A stretch of 64,000 bases of DNA, from positions 37,254,751-37,318,750 of the forward strand of contig NC_134020.1 of assembly GCF_040712315.1 (NCBI RefSeq), in the 5' to 3' direction. The stretch is from Castanea sativa (lineage: Eukaryota > Streptophyta > Magnoliopsida > Fagales > Fagaceae). The position numbers and the translations under genes were made by a program. Shown here in pieces: positions 39,100-51,214 of this stretch (its first letter is position 1; every line of letters begins with the position of its first letter). The notes beneath the pieces are model-generated. The model was given only the letters and a program-made list of their open reading frames with translations, searched no databases and was not told where the DNA came from.

Positions 39100-39610
39100 A
39101 CATGAAATGCATGAATGTAATGCAATGCAATTCCTAAAGGCAAAATGGAAAATAAAACAACAAAAGAAAAATGGTCACAAGGAATTAAGAGATGAAGCAC
39201 AAGGACCATGTCAGAAGGGCTCAATTAGATTTTCCTTTTGCATGCAAAACTTTTTAGATGCAATTATAGCATTGGAGTTATTATTCACATGAGAATTTTG
39301 AGCAACTCCAGGGTAGGTATAAAGGTTCAAAACTTTTACCAATTTACCAATAAGTACCATAGGATCTTGTGCTTGAGGCACAAGTACTTTTGGCTTATTT
39401 GCTCGCTTGGTAGCTTGCAACTTAAAACAATTTGGACGAATATGTCCAGTCTGTCCACAACAATGTCAAACCCACACCGGTCCATCATGCAACTCGTCCT
39501 TAGGTAGATTAGGATTCTTAGGCTTGGTTTCTTTAAGATCAACTCTAATCTTCTTAAGAGGTGGTGTAACTTCTACTAGTTTGACATTCTCACTCTTGGG
39601 AGGCTCAGAA
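39100..39610 (-). pseudogene. Ty1/copia-type gag zinc-knuckle remnant
   Basis: On the minus strand one frame reads a stop codon, then HCCGQTGHIRPNCFKLQATK, then a stretch with PKVLVPQAQDP. This is a CCHC zinc knuckle (C-x2-C-x4-H-x4-C) whose first cysteine position is a TGA stop (codon near 39465). It is typical of copia gag. It abuts the truncated end of the gypsy element at about 39612. Confidence 0.6.
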
Positions 39611-39611
39611 A

Positions 39612-42600
39612 TGACTTAAGGAAACTAGAATGGCCTGCCATAGGACTACTGTGAACTAAATGCAGAACTTGGGATTTTAAAGGGCAATGTAACCCCAAAA
39701 AAAATCTGCCTTGGTAAAAAATTAGGCCATTTTGCCAAGTGAAACCCTTGGGAGTAGTACCAACTTAAATGGACTGAATAAGCTGCTGCAAGCTTTGATC
39801 TTGAGAGTAGTTGTCCTAAGTATGGTCAACCAAGTAGGATAAGGAATTGCAAGGAGAAATAGACAGCAAGTCTTTTCTAAATCAGCCTATGGAGGCAAGT
39901 CAGGGCTTCTAGAAAGTGCATCAGCCACCTTATTCTCACTTCCCTTCTTATATTCCATTACAAATGCATACCCTAAGAGCTTAACAAGCCATTTTTGCTG
40001 AGCAGGAGTGGTAATCCTTTGTTCAAGCAGAAGCTTGAGGCTTTGATGGTTAGTCCTCACCACAAGAGGTCTTCCAAGCAAGTATGGCCTTCATTTCTTG
40101 ACAGCAGTTGCCAATGCTAACAATTTAGTCTCATAAGTGGAAAAATGAAGGTGTTTACTCTTTGAGGCTTGGTTGTGGAAGGCAATGAGCCTGTTGGCTT
40201 GCACCAGGATAGCCCCCAAACCAACCCCAGAAGCATCACACTCAATGACAAAGGGCTTTGAGAAACTGGGAAGAGCCAAAACTGGAGGTTGAACCATAGT
40301 TGCCTTGAGTTTGTTGAAGGCCATTAAAGCTGTATTAGACCAATGAAACCCATATTTTTTAAGGAGGTTTGTTAAGGGTTGAGCAATAGCTCCATACCCT
40401 TGAATAAAATTTCTATAATACCAAGTGAGGCCTAGGAAACCTCTCAAAGCTTTAAGAGTGGTTGGAATAGGCCACTGCTGCATAGACATAATCTTCTTAG
40501 GATCTACCTTGACCCTATCACTAGATATAATATGGCCAAGATACTCAACCTCATTACACCTAAATGCACATTTGGACTTCTTTGCATACAACTTATTAGA
40601 AAATAGGGTGTCCCAAAAAATTCTCAAATGTGACAGATGATCTTCCAAGCAAGAACTAAAGACCAAGATATCATCAAAGAAAACTAGGACAAATTTTCTC
40701 AAATAAGTCTGAATTTGGCATTCATAAGAGCTTGGAATGTAGATGGTGCATTTGTCAAACCAAAGGACATCACAAGAAATTCATAATAACCCTCATGAGT
40801 TCTGAATGTTGTCTTAGGAATATCCTCAGGTTTCATACAGATTTGGTGGTAGCCTGATCTCAAATCTAACTTAGAAGAAATGGTAGCATTAGCAAGTTTA
40901 TCCAACAATTCATCTACCATAGGTATTGGAAACTTATCTTTAACAGTGGCCTTATTTAAAGTCCTATAGTCTATGCACATCCTCCAACTACCATTAGCTT
41001 TTCTAACAAGAAGGACAGGTGAAGATAAATGACTTTGACTAGGTTGGATGGAACCAACTTCAAGTAATTCATTGATAATCTTTTCAATTTCAAATTTTTG
41101 GAAATAGGGATACTTGTAGGGCCTTTCACAGACTGGTGTTGTGCCTTCCTTGAGTACAATCTAATGCTCATGCCCTTGGATTGGAGGCAATCTAGAAGGG
41201 ATGTCAAATACCTTGGAAAATTGATCTAACAATGTAGACAGAGCAGTAGCTAGTAGTGATTGGTCAGTGTTGACAATTGTGATTTGAAGAACGAAACCCT
41301 TCTTTGCTGAATCGGTGAAGAGCTTGTCAGCCTCTGAAAAAGTTGATGGCGACAAATGCAAACCTTGCAAGAACACCTCTTTACCCAAGTAACAAAACCT
41401 CATGGTCAATAGCTTGAAATCCCAAATGATCGCACCTAATGTACTCAGCCATTAGGTTCTAAGAACCACTGCACACCCCCCCAAATGCAACACATTAAGA
41501 CCCAACACAAATTTATACCCCTGAATAAAGAGGGTAACCCCATGACACACCCCTAATGTCTTAACAATACTGCCATCAACCACTTTAACTTCTGAAATTT
41601 GTGATGTATCAAGTGGTAACCTCAGATTATCCAAGTCAGTAGCATCCAAGAAATTATGTGTATTTCCAGAGTCAATGAGAGACATCACCTCTCTATTCTT
41701 TATCCTTTCCCTAACCCTCATTATTTGAGAGGAAGGCTACCCACTAAAGCATACAAAGTAATTTTGGTAGGAGCAACCATATTCTCAAATGCTTGCATAG
41801 CTTCTTGATGTCCCAACATCACTCCATCATCTTCCAACTCCACCAATTGCGCCCCCGATTTTTGTTCAAACTCCATATCACACCCTTCAAGTAAAAACAA
41901 CTTAGCTCCCTTACATCTATGCCCTATTTGCCATTTTTTATCATTGTTATAACAAAGTCCAAGTTTCCTCCATTTGAGCACTAGTTAACCTTTGTCGTGG
42001 AAGCTTGAGTTTCTGATCAGTCTTACTCTCAAACTTAGGCAATTCGAGAATTGAAGGTTTCCCATTATCAATTACACGAACCCTAAATCCTTTCCTACTA
42101 CTCAGTAAATACTCTTCCTGGATTTTAGCTTACCCAAATGCTTCATTATGGGACTTAAGTACTAACATTCTCACTGGTAGTCTAAATTCATCCTTTAATT
42201 CACTAAAAAAACAGCTAAGTTTATGAGACTCAGATAATCCCACAAGCCTGTTAGAGACAATTTCAAAATTACCTTTATAAGCTACCATAAAGGAAGTTTG
42301 CTTGAGATGGGTAAGTGCCTCCATAGGATCATCATAAGCTGTGACTCCAAATCTGGTTTGTAAAGCTTTAATGAAGACATCCTAGCTAGCATAATCCCTA
42401 GCTTGTTTAATATTCTGAAACCAAATTAAAGCTTCCCCATCAAGATGATACAATGCCATAACCACTTGTTGATGTTCCAAAATGTTGTGATTAGAAAAGA
42501 ACTGCTTTGCTTGATATACCCAGCAAGTTGGATTTTCTCCTTGGAACCTAGGAAACTCCAATTTCAGATTCTTACTAGAATTCACAAGCAAAGATTTTGA

Positions 42601-42847
42601 ATTTCCTACATGATTGTTGAAGAGAAGAGCTTGAGAGCTTGAACTTGGAGCTTGTTATGGCTTCTCCTCTGCTTCAACTATTCTCTACATGAACCTATTA
42701 ATGGTTTGCAATTGTTTCTAAATTTCTTGTAAAGCCTACTTATGATTTTCTGAAACTCTAGCTAAAGCTGCGCTTTTTTCTGAATTTTGTGAGTTGGAAT
42801 GAGTTTTTGTCATGGTGGTGTAGAAGGATCGGATGCTTTGATACCAA
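39612..42847 (-). mobile_element. Ty3/gypsy retrotransposon, truncated and inactivated
   Basis: Minus-strand order. A primer-binding-like site TTGGTATCAAAGC (42847-42835) precedes the gag start at 42813. Gag pieces span 42591-42130. A protease-like DSGNTHNFLDATD lies near 41670. Reverse transcriptase runs from [20 protein letters not shown] (near 40975) through DLRSGYHQI and FFDDILVFS (near 40670). RNase H has ECDASGVGLGAILVQ (near 40230) and RTNHQSLKLLLEQ (near 40050). An integrase zinc-finger-like ending HSSPMAGHSSFLK near 39620 breaks off. Stops and frameshifts separate all pieces. The rest of integrase and the 3' LTR are missing, so it cannot move by itself. Confidence 0.9.
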
Positions 42848-43097
42848 TGTTAGGAATTGTGTGATTAAATTAGGAATTAAGGTAGGTCACTTTGAGGGGA
42901 CCTGGGCCTTTGAAGTAGAGAAGAGAGAAAGAAATGAGAGTACAGAGGATTAGAGAGAAAAGAAGGAGATTAATAGGAGAATTCATTCATTAATCCTTTG
43001 TACAATATGATTCCTGATCTTTATGCTAGCATGACCTTAGCTACTCTAACTACAAAATGCTCCCATTAACTAACTAATTGATATGCTGCTACTAACA
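42848..43097 (-). repeat. 5' LTR of the Ty3/gypsy element
   Basis: About 250 bp bounded by TGTTAG and CTAACA ends and directly followed, on the minus strand, by the tRNA primer-binding-like site. The outer border is inferred from the terminal hexamer only. Confidence 0.6.
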
Positions 43098-43554
43098 GAT
43101 ACACTAAGTGTCATTTAGGTACAATACCCTACAACCCTCAATTAGGCACAATAGCCTACAACCCTCAATTAGGTACAAAAATATAGATGCCTATCAAAAG
43201 GACCCTTAAATTCTTTGCTTCACCCGCTCTTGTAGGCGTTTTTGCATTGAAATAACTTCAAATATTTATTTTTCTTTTGATCAATCATTTTAATTAGTAG
43301 TCATTATTTAAAGTTATATTTTGCATTAGAATCTCATTTGAAAATATAATATAATGTCACAACTTACTATGAGGGAAAGGAAATCATACAAGTGTATTTG
43401 TTATGAAGAACAAAAATCTAAAGTTATGATCGTACTAAACATAGGCAAGTCCTTGATATTTTCCGAACCTTGAGGAAAACCACACATTTATTCACATTTT
43501 TAAAAAAAAAGTAATTGTGATATGTGACTAACACAATAACACATCACATCACCC
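43098..43554. other. gene-free DNA ending in a direct repeat
   Basis: No gene. The last ~60 bp (about 43497-43557, containing GTGATATGTGACTAACACAA) recur at 47578-47639 and bracket copy A plus the CACTA end. Confidence 0.6.
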
Positions 43555-46227
43555 ATGGGATATTGGGTGTTTTGAGCTTTGCTATTAAGGTTTGGAAAAT
43601 AGGATATAGGGGTTGATTTCCAATGGGCTTGGATGTACTGTGCATATGTGCCTAAATTAGTGATGTAAGCTTTGTTTGTGGTGGTGGGTTTCTAAAAAAA
43701 CTGACAATGGTGGTGAGGCAGTGATTTTGTTTGGCATTGTAAAAGAGAAGAATTTGATGGGTTCATTAGTCAAAATCTATGTATGTCTTGCTAATTTGGT
43801 ATGGGTTTGGCTGGGTGTACACATAAAGAGAGAAGAGAGGGGCAAGAGAGAGAATAGAGGGTAGGGGAAAATCAGAGAGATGAGAGAGAGAAGAGAGGGC
43901 TGACTAATGACATTAACGGTGTTTAGGGACTAAATTGATCAATTTTAAAATCTTTTGGACTTAGTTGGTATTGACCCAAATCCCAGGGTAAGTTACTAAA
44001 ATTTACCCTTATTAATAATATTCCTACTTTATTTGACTAGAAATTTTTTAACCATGATCAAATAATTCTTGAACTTGAGGAAAAAACTGTCATTTGCCTT
44101 ACCCATCACACTTTTAAGTCTTAATATGGTTTGTTAAAGACATATCAAGCCCAATAGTCAAGGTCCAACCCCAATTTTACTTAATGTGCACAAGACAAAA
44201 ATTATATTTGTACCACAAGTCTATTAACTATAGTTAATGTGTGGTCAGTTTAAGGTTTCTCTTTTATTGTAATACAAGATTTGTATTTTACTCATAGATA
44301 AGTTATGTAGCTCTCAAAGGTTTTCCTCCGTATTTGTAGACCGTTAGTTTAAACCACATAAATTTCCAACGTTTCTTTCTTCTTCTCTTTTATATTTCTT
44401 TCCTCCTATTTATTTAACATTGTTTGTTATCCTATCATTATAATACATCCTACAATCAAGCTCGTTTGCGGCAAGTTTCATTTTTCTTTAAAAAAACCTT
44501 CAAAATTGTTAGAGATATATTAAACCCAATAGCATAGGGGAGCCTAATCTTGCTTAATGTGCAAACTAAGTACAAATTTTGTGTTACAATGAACCCAATA
44601 TATATAGGTACATATAAAAGGCTAAGTCCTAGACTAGCCATATTTTAACTATGATTAATAGACTTGTTGCAAGTATAATACTTGGCTTGCACACTATGTT
44701 AGATTGGACTTGAACTTATACTATTGGGCTTAATATATCTCTTAAAAAAATATAAAATTTGAAAATCAAATAATCTTTCTAAAGTGCACTAAAAAAAAAA
44801 AAAAAGGTTAACGTGCAAACTACATCCTTGAAGTTCGGTGTCTTTGGATTTTATATCCTAAAATTTTAAAATTTGAATTTTACACTCTTAAAGTTATATT
44901 TCATTTGGATTAACAACGCTTTCATCTATATTTTTTGTCAAATGACACATAATCTTATCACGTGTATTTAATTAGTTTAATAAAATAATACCACGTGGCA
45001 TAATAATAATGACGTAGCATCACTTTTAAAGCATTAATTTTTTTTTCCCTCTAAGGAGTTCATAATTTTTACTTGGGGGAAGCCTAAAATAATTAAGTTT
45101 AGTTAACTTTTTAAAGAGCTTTAGGGTCTGTTTGGATAGAACTTATTGTTGAAAACTAGAAACTGAAAATACTGTAGCAAAATAATTTTTTAATGTGTGA
45201 AGAGTATTGTGGGTCCCATTTTTAATATATTTTTTTCTGAATAAAGTTTTTGTGGGTCCCATAAACAGTACATGAACAGTAATATACAATGCCATTTGTC
45301 GGTTAAAAGTTGAAAATTCTGAAAAAAAAAAAAAGAGGTGAAAAGGAACTGAAAAGGGTTGAAAAGTCAACATAACATCTATCCTGATGCGTGTAGCTGC
45401 AGAGCTGAAAAAACAAAAAAAAAAAGAAAAGAAAATGTGAAAACGCTAGATGCAGCAAATTTAATCCGTACTCAAACAGGTAATTAATGAGAATTTCAAA
45501 AATTTTGGAGTACACCGTACACGCATATCACAGTTTTTTATGAACAATGTGAAAGCAACGCGGCAGTGGAAAGGGAAATGTGGTAGTACCGACAGTGTGA
45601 CAGGCACATGAAGGTCTAATTGGTTCTTGACTTGAAGTACTTTATTGGTCAAAATAGGTAACAATCAATGTCATCAAACATTTGGCTTATCAAACAGAAA
45701 AAAAAGAAAAGCATTTAGGCACAGATGTTATTACAAATTTTGAGTCGGAAATCATGGCCTTAAGGTCAAAAATAAGAACCATATATATATTAGGACATTC
45801 AAATTCATGGCTTCCATGCGTACGTACGTGCATGCAAGCATGCATGGACGGAATGAAACTAGTGAAGTCCACAATTAACAGCTAGTACTGTTTCCTACAA
45901 CTCATTTTACCAAAGACTTTTTCACAAGTTAGATTACATAACTGATTCTCTAGTCTTTGGTGAAAAACAAATTCAATCACTACTTGACTCGTACATAAAT
46001 TGTGGTAATGTATATGACAAAGTGTATATACATAAATGTTTTGGTTTCCTACTCCAATTTTTCATTGTACAAAATGCATGCGGTCAACATCAAACCTTCA
46101 ACTTTCTTAAGAAATGTTATTTTTCAAGAGATTTATCAAACAGATCCGGGGAGACAAGTCTTGAAATGTACAAGTGAAGATTATGTTCGTGTGTGTGAGA
46201 GTATACACTTTAGCAACAAATAAAATA
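43555..46227. repeat. segmental duplication copy A
   Basis: Nearly identical by eye to 56051-58374 (copy B). It starts abruptly inside the MULE-like element of B and ends at the same phrase (GCAACAAATAAAATA). The one large difference is the MITE at 45124-45483. The short reading frames inside are shared with B but show no protein family. Confidence 0.92.
45124..45483. mobile_element. Tourist-like MITE with verified empty site
   Basis: Begins GGGTCTGTTTGGATAG and ends near GTACTCAAACAGGTAA. TTA flanks both sides (45121-45123, 45484-45486). The matching site in copy B (57622-57632) reads GAGCTTTAATG with a single TTA, which is the exact pre-insertion sequence. Confidence 0.92.
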
Positions 46228-47575
46228 CCGTTGTTATTCATTGTGGGGATTGTTGTTGATGTTGTTAAATTAATACGTTTCAATATCTTTATTATGTATT
46301 GTAAATATAATTTGCATAGTCATAATTTTTTGTATTCTTATTTAGTTTAATCAAAATATTGCAGACCAATGCTAGAGAAGGAAATCAAAATGTGGACGAA
46401 AACACAGAAGATGACTTTGAGGAGGAAGATGACTCAGATGGCTCTCAGAAGGAGAATATTGACTCAAATGATGATTGATCTTCCAATATTTATGTTTTCA
46501 AGTTTGGTAAGGATATTATAGCTTTTATGTAGACGTTTTAATTAATATTTTTTATTCTATTTTATAGACGTTTTAATTTTTTTTTATTGCATTATGCACT
46601 TTCTAGATTTGGACAATAATGGATTTGTGCTTGTTATTTGAATTGAAAAACTTTTGGGAGATTTATGTTTCCTCGCAATTAAAATATTAGAAATGATCTC
46701 TCTTTTATTATTGACAGAGTTATTTTGTTGACGTGGTGAATAGGTTTCAATAATGGTCAAAGTTCATTGAAAAAGGTAAATGGTCACATTGATAATGTAT
46801 TGTTGATGAAAAACCAATTATTTTACGATGGCTTTTAGTCATTGGAAAACTACATTAACGACGACTATAGTTCATCACAAAAGTTATTTTTGACTCCAAA
46901 CCAAGTATTTATGACAACTTTTATTCGTCAACACAAGGGCATTAACAACAGCCTTAGTTCGTCATAGAAAGTACTTGGTTGTTTGACTTCCTCATATGAG
47001 GTTACATTGTCGACGATAAACCAAGTACTTATGACAGCTTTTATTCGTCAAAACAAGGGCATTAACAACGACCTTAGTTTGTCGTAGAAAGTATTTGGTC
47101 ATTTGACTTCCTCGTATGAAGTTACATTGTCGACGACAAACCAAGTAATTACGACAGCTTTTATTCATCAAAAAAAGGTATTAACAACGGCCTTAGTTCG
47201 TCGTAGAAAGTATTTGGTCATATGACTTCCTCATATAAAGTTGTATTGTCGATGACAAATAAAATAACTACGACGGCATTTTGTCATCAAAACTATGCAT
47301 TAACAATGGCCGAATGTCGTCACAAAAGGTATTTGGTTGTCCAACTTCCTTGTATGAAGTTGAATCTACGACGGCAATTGTCAAGTACTTACAACGGAGT
47401 TGTGCTGTCGAAAATGAGTGTTAGCAACGGTCTCGTCGGTAATATAGTATTACTGACAAGGCTTTTTTCGACAGCCCTCGACGGCCTTTTACCGTCGGTA
47501 ATACTAATTTGCGACGGCTTTTTGTGTTGTTGCGACGAACTCTGGCTATTGCTAATAGCAATCTTTTTTGTAGTG
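46228..47575 (+). mobile_element. CACTA (EnSpm) element, right end
   Basis: Ends in TTTTTTGTAGTG (47564-47575), the complement of the CACTACAAAAAA terminus. Before it are 120 bp subterminal repeats (ACTTTTATTCGTCA at 46917, 47037 and, with one change, 47157) and many CGACGGC motifs. No left CACTA end is present: the element is cut off where duplication copy A begins. Confidence 0.85.
46360..46478 (+). pseudogene. acidic C-terminal exon of the CACTA element
   Basis: After a splice-acceptor-like TATTGCAG, an open frame reads TNAREGNQNVDENTEDDFEE and a further D/E/S-rich stretch up to a TGA. Such acidic tails are common in CACTA-encoded proteins. Upstream exons are missing, so this is a fragment. 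Confidence 0.45.
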
Positions 47576-47577
47576 TA

Positions 47578-47639
47578 ATTTAAAAAAAAAAAATAGTTGT
47601 GATATGTGACTAACACAATAACACATCACATCACCCATG
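47578..47639. repeat. second copy of the ~60 bp bracketing direct repeat
   Basis: Contains GTGATATGTGACTAACACAA and ACATCACATCACCCATG, as at 43497-43557. Immediately follows the CACTA terminus. Confidence 0.85.
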
Positions 47640-47834
47640 TATTATGCATTGCATCTGACAGTTTTAAATTTTGTCTGTACTCTTTTATTGCTTGTCTGTT
47701 AGTGTCTTTTAATTAGTTGCTGAGGCTTGACTGCTGTGTGTAATGAGTGCTTGTTAATGCATTGTAGTGTATGTTTAGCAAAAAGTATTTTTGCCAACTT
47801 GTTTTACTATTTAGCTTATTTTTTGCTACTATTA

Positions 47835-50150
47835 ATGTGGAGATATGCTTAAAGCCTCTGGTACTAGTAGTTTATAGGAGGTCCAATTGATGCGATTATA
47901 GAGACGTGAAAGAAAAACAATAGCACACAAGTATAACAATAATAAACTAACAAGACATAAATGATTATAGTGGGCACAAAGATGAGCATGGACTTGCTAT
48001 TAATTTACTAACAAGTTAAAACTAAGAGCCTGTTTGGATAGGCTGTACCAAAACTCTTAACGCGCATTTTAATCAAAAACGCAAATATGCGTGTGTTTGG
48101 TATTGTGATTTTCCTAGAAATTGCGTTCTTTCAAACACCATATATCACGTTTTGAAACTGAGGTAGCAACAAACTTTCTGAAAAACGCCACTTAAAACGC
48201 AGATTCGTAATACTTTTTAAGGTTTGAATACCTAAAACACCCTCAAGCATTTGCTAAATGACAAAATCATTAGCCAACAAATAAACTAACCTCCCTAACT
48301 TTCCAGCGACAAGATCGCTCAAGGCCTCGGGCGGAATTTGCGTAGCAGTGGAGAATGTTGTCACAACAAGAACGAGCTCAGCTGTATCACTATCGTAAAT
48401 GGAAATAAGAAGGCACTACTTGTAGGAACAACTTGCATGTCCACTTGCTCTCCGTCCGTATTTACAAGAAGAAGTTTGCAAGCCCATGTGAATGAAATCT
48501 CTGTTTCTCTCTCTCTCTTATCTTTGCTATCTCTTTTTCACTTTCTTTATTTGAGGTTGACATTAGCATTGGGAAGGAAAAGTAGTTGGGGGTTATTTTA
48601 ATTTAGTTTTTGCTTTTAATAATATTTACCTTTTTTTTAAAGAAACGTTAGTGGGTATTAGTGAATATTGTAATTATTATTATTTTTATTATTTTTATCA
48701 TTATTATTTTCATGAGCTACTTAAAAAATGATAGAATAATATCAATATCAAAATTAAGTCTTTAAGTCCTTTTTGGTAATTTGCACCGAAATGAAATTTT
48801 AAACTAATACTATATACAAGTTTTACCAAACGTTTTATTGTGATTTTCAAATTTGTGTTTTCCAAACGCACATTTTAAAAACGCTATTTTTAAAAACGCA
48901 CATTTTCAAACAGCTTACCCAAACAGACCCTAAGTGTCAATTTGATAAAGATTATTTTGGCCAATTTATTTTACTATGTAGCTTATTTTTTGCTACTATT
49001 CATGGGTCTACACTTTTTGATACTAGTCATGAGTCTCACTGTACTATTTCAGCTAACTTTTACCTTAATTTACAATACTTTTAGCAAAAAATTTTCAGTT
49101 TCAGCAAAATAAGTGGATTTCAAATGGACCTGTAATACATAAAAAAACAAAGATTTTGTGTATTTTTTTTTGTTGATGGTTTGTTGATGCTAAATGAATG
49201 TTTATTTGGAGTTAAAAAAATGGTTTATACTTTTGCCACTCTTAATTCTAAGTCCTGGCTCCGTCCCTAGGAAGAGATGCTTAAAGCCTCTGGTAATAAT
49301 AGTGCATGGGAGGTCCAATTAACGTGATTACAAAGAGGTCAAAGAGAAACAACAATACACAAGTATAACAATAGTAAACTAACAAGACATAAATGATTGC
49401 AGTGGGCACAAAGATGAGCATGGACTTGCTATTAATTTACTAACAAGTTAAAACTAAGTGTTTGTTTGGCAAAGATTATTTTTGCCAAATTATTTTACCA
49501 TTCAGCTTATTTTTTACTACTATTTATGGATCAGAACTTTTTGATAGTAGTCATAGGCCTCACTATACTATTTCAGCTAACTTTTATCTTTATCTACAAT
49601 ACTTTCATAAAAAAGTTTTCAGTTTCGGCAAAATAAGTAGATCACAAGTGGACCCGTAATGTATTAAAAAAACAAAGATTTTGTGCATTTGTTTTTGTTG
49701 ATGGTTTGTTAATGCTAAATGAATGTTTATTTGGAGTTTTAGAAAAAAATTGTTTATACTTTTGCCCCACCTAACTCGAAGTCCTAACTCCGTCCCTGGG
49801 GAGACATGCTTAAAGCCTCTGGTACTAGTAGTGCATGGGAGGTCAAATTGACGTGATTACCGAGACGTTGAAGAAAAACAAAAGTACACAAGTATTACAA
49901 TAGTAGCGCAAAGATAAGCATGGACTTGTTATTAATTTACTAACAAGTTAAAACTAAGTGTCTATTTAGTAAAGATTATTTTTGCCAACTTATTTTACTA
50001 TTTAGCTTATTTTTGCAATTATTTATAGGCCTCACTGCACTTTTTGATAATATTTATGGGTCCCACTATACTATTTCAGCTAATTTTTATCTTTATCTAC
50101 AGTACTTTCAACAGAAAATTTTCAGTTTCAGCAAAATAAACAAATCTAAA
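47835..50150. repeat. three-copy tandem repeat, ~528 bp unit
   Basis: The anchor phrase ATGCTTAAAGCCTCTGGTA occurs at 47845, near 49278 (GATGCTTAAAG) and near 49806. Removing the 905 bp insertion plus its 3 bp duplication from unit 1 gives unit lengths of about 526 and 529. Other landmarks are GCATGGACTTGCTATTAATT and TTTTACTATTTAGCTTATTT. The third copy is partial. No gene is evident. Confidence 0.88.
48026..48930. mobile_element. Harbinger-like nonautonomous element (905 bp)
   Basis: The ends are GAGCCTGTTTGGATAGGCTGT and ACAGCTTACCCAAACAGACCC in inverted orientation, with TAA on both sides (48023-48025, 48931-48933). The other tandem units carry the uninterrupted sequence AAAACTAAGTGT at the same place, an internal empty-site control. 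The interior at about 48290-48500 is GC-richer and may be captured DNA. Confidence 0.9.
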
Positions 50151-51114
50151 AAAAACCCTTAAATAAAATAAAAATAAAAATTAAGGGTCTTAGTGAGAAA
50201 GTAGATGAAACTTTGTTTGAATTCTCTTGTCAACCATATTTCTAGGAGCTAGGGTTATCGAAAAAACCAAATTCCTACCTAGGAGTCCTCTTGTCAGCGA
50301 TGATGAAACACTAAACATAGTAAAAAAAGAATCCTAGAAATTTCAAAAATCAACCACATCTTTTATTCTATTTTCTTTTTCTTTGGGCCATGATAATGAC
50401 AAACTTTAAACATAGCTTGTCAAATATTTGTACCCTGTGGGGGAGGGTGGGAGCAACTTCTTTCTTATAAATCTCTCCGGAGAAAAAAAAAAAATTGTCT
50501 AATATGGTTTAAAGCTCAAATCATGTTCACGGCATGCGTATTGTATAATGAAAAATAGGAGTAGAAACAGTCAAACAGCTGTTAATTGTGGACTTCACTA
50601 GTTTCCTTCCTTCCATTTCTTCTAGAGGTCAAGTTTAATCAACTTCCATAGGAGAGGAATAGATAGAACAACACTGGGATGCAACTTGCAGGCAAGGATG
50701 TCATGAATTAATTTGTGGGTTCTAGCTATGGTGTTATTGTTTTTCAAACTGTTGAGACTCAAAAACTTGTCTAACATCTCTCCATCATAAACCTAGACGG
50801 CGCAGAATACCCGTTAATTAAACTAGCTAGGAAGACTTAACTCTCTCTACAGAGTTCACAGATTTGGATTTAAAGCCTTTCGCCTCAATTCCATTAAAAT
50901 AATCTAGAGATTTAATTGGAAATCTAACAAACTATAGTTTGGACCTTTCATGTAATTAGCTGGACCGTTTTTTATCCAATGATTAGACGTCAGGACCAAT
51001 TATAGTTTCCTAAAACCACCGCCCACCACCCCATATCCCCTTCCCATTTTGGGGCATATTTTTCACGTTGTTCACAAAAATTGTACTATAAATTTCCATT
51101 CAACATTTATCACG
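50151..51114. other. ALMT upstream region
   Basis: No gene. About 50555-50625 (CAGCTGTTAATTGTGGACTT, then CACTAGTTTCC) is the reverse complement of a piece of duplication copies A and B (near 45860-45900 and 57995-58045). The DNA upstream of ALMT therefore shares ancestry with the duplicated segment. Confidence 0.6.
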
Positions 51115-51122
51115 TATAAATA
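51115..51122 (+). promoter_or_regulatory. TATA box of the ALMT gene
   Basis: TATAAATA lies 93 bp before the ATG at 51215, followed by a pyrimidine-rich leader (CTTCTCTCTTTTTACTCTTC). The spacing fits a transcription start near 51145-51155. Confidence 0.6.
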
Positions 51123-51214
51123 GACATTTTTACTAAACATCATAGATCCAAACCCTTCTCTCTTTTTACTCTTCTCTCTCATCCATTGCAATCTTGCATT
51201 TTCAATCCATAGCA

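Noticed and set aside
43676..43864. 62-codon ORF duplicated at 56172-56360
   Set aside because: The repetition is explained by the segmental duplication; both lie inside MULE-like DNA and no family is recognised.
45682..45885. 67-codon ORF with a near-identical copy at 57823-58032
   Set aside because: Conservation reflects recent DNA duplication, with no sign of protein-level selection.
46002..46223. 73-codon ORF shared by copies A and B and partly C
   Set aside because: Copy C breaks the frame; it is likely noncoding duplicated DNA.
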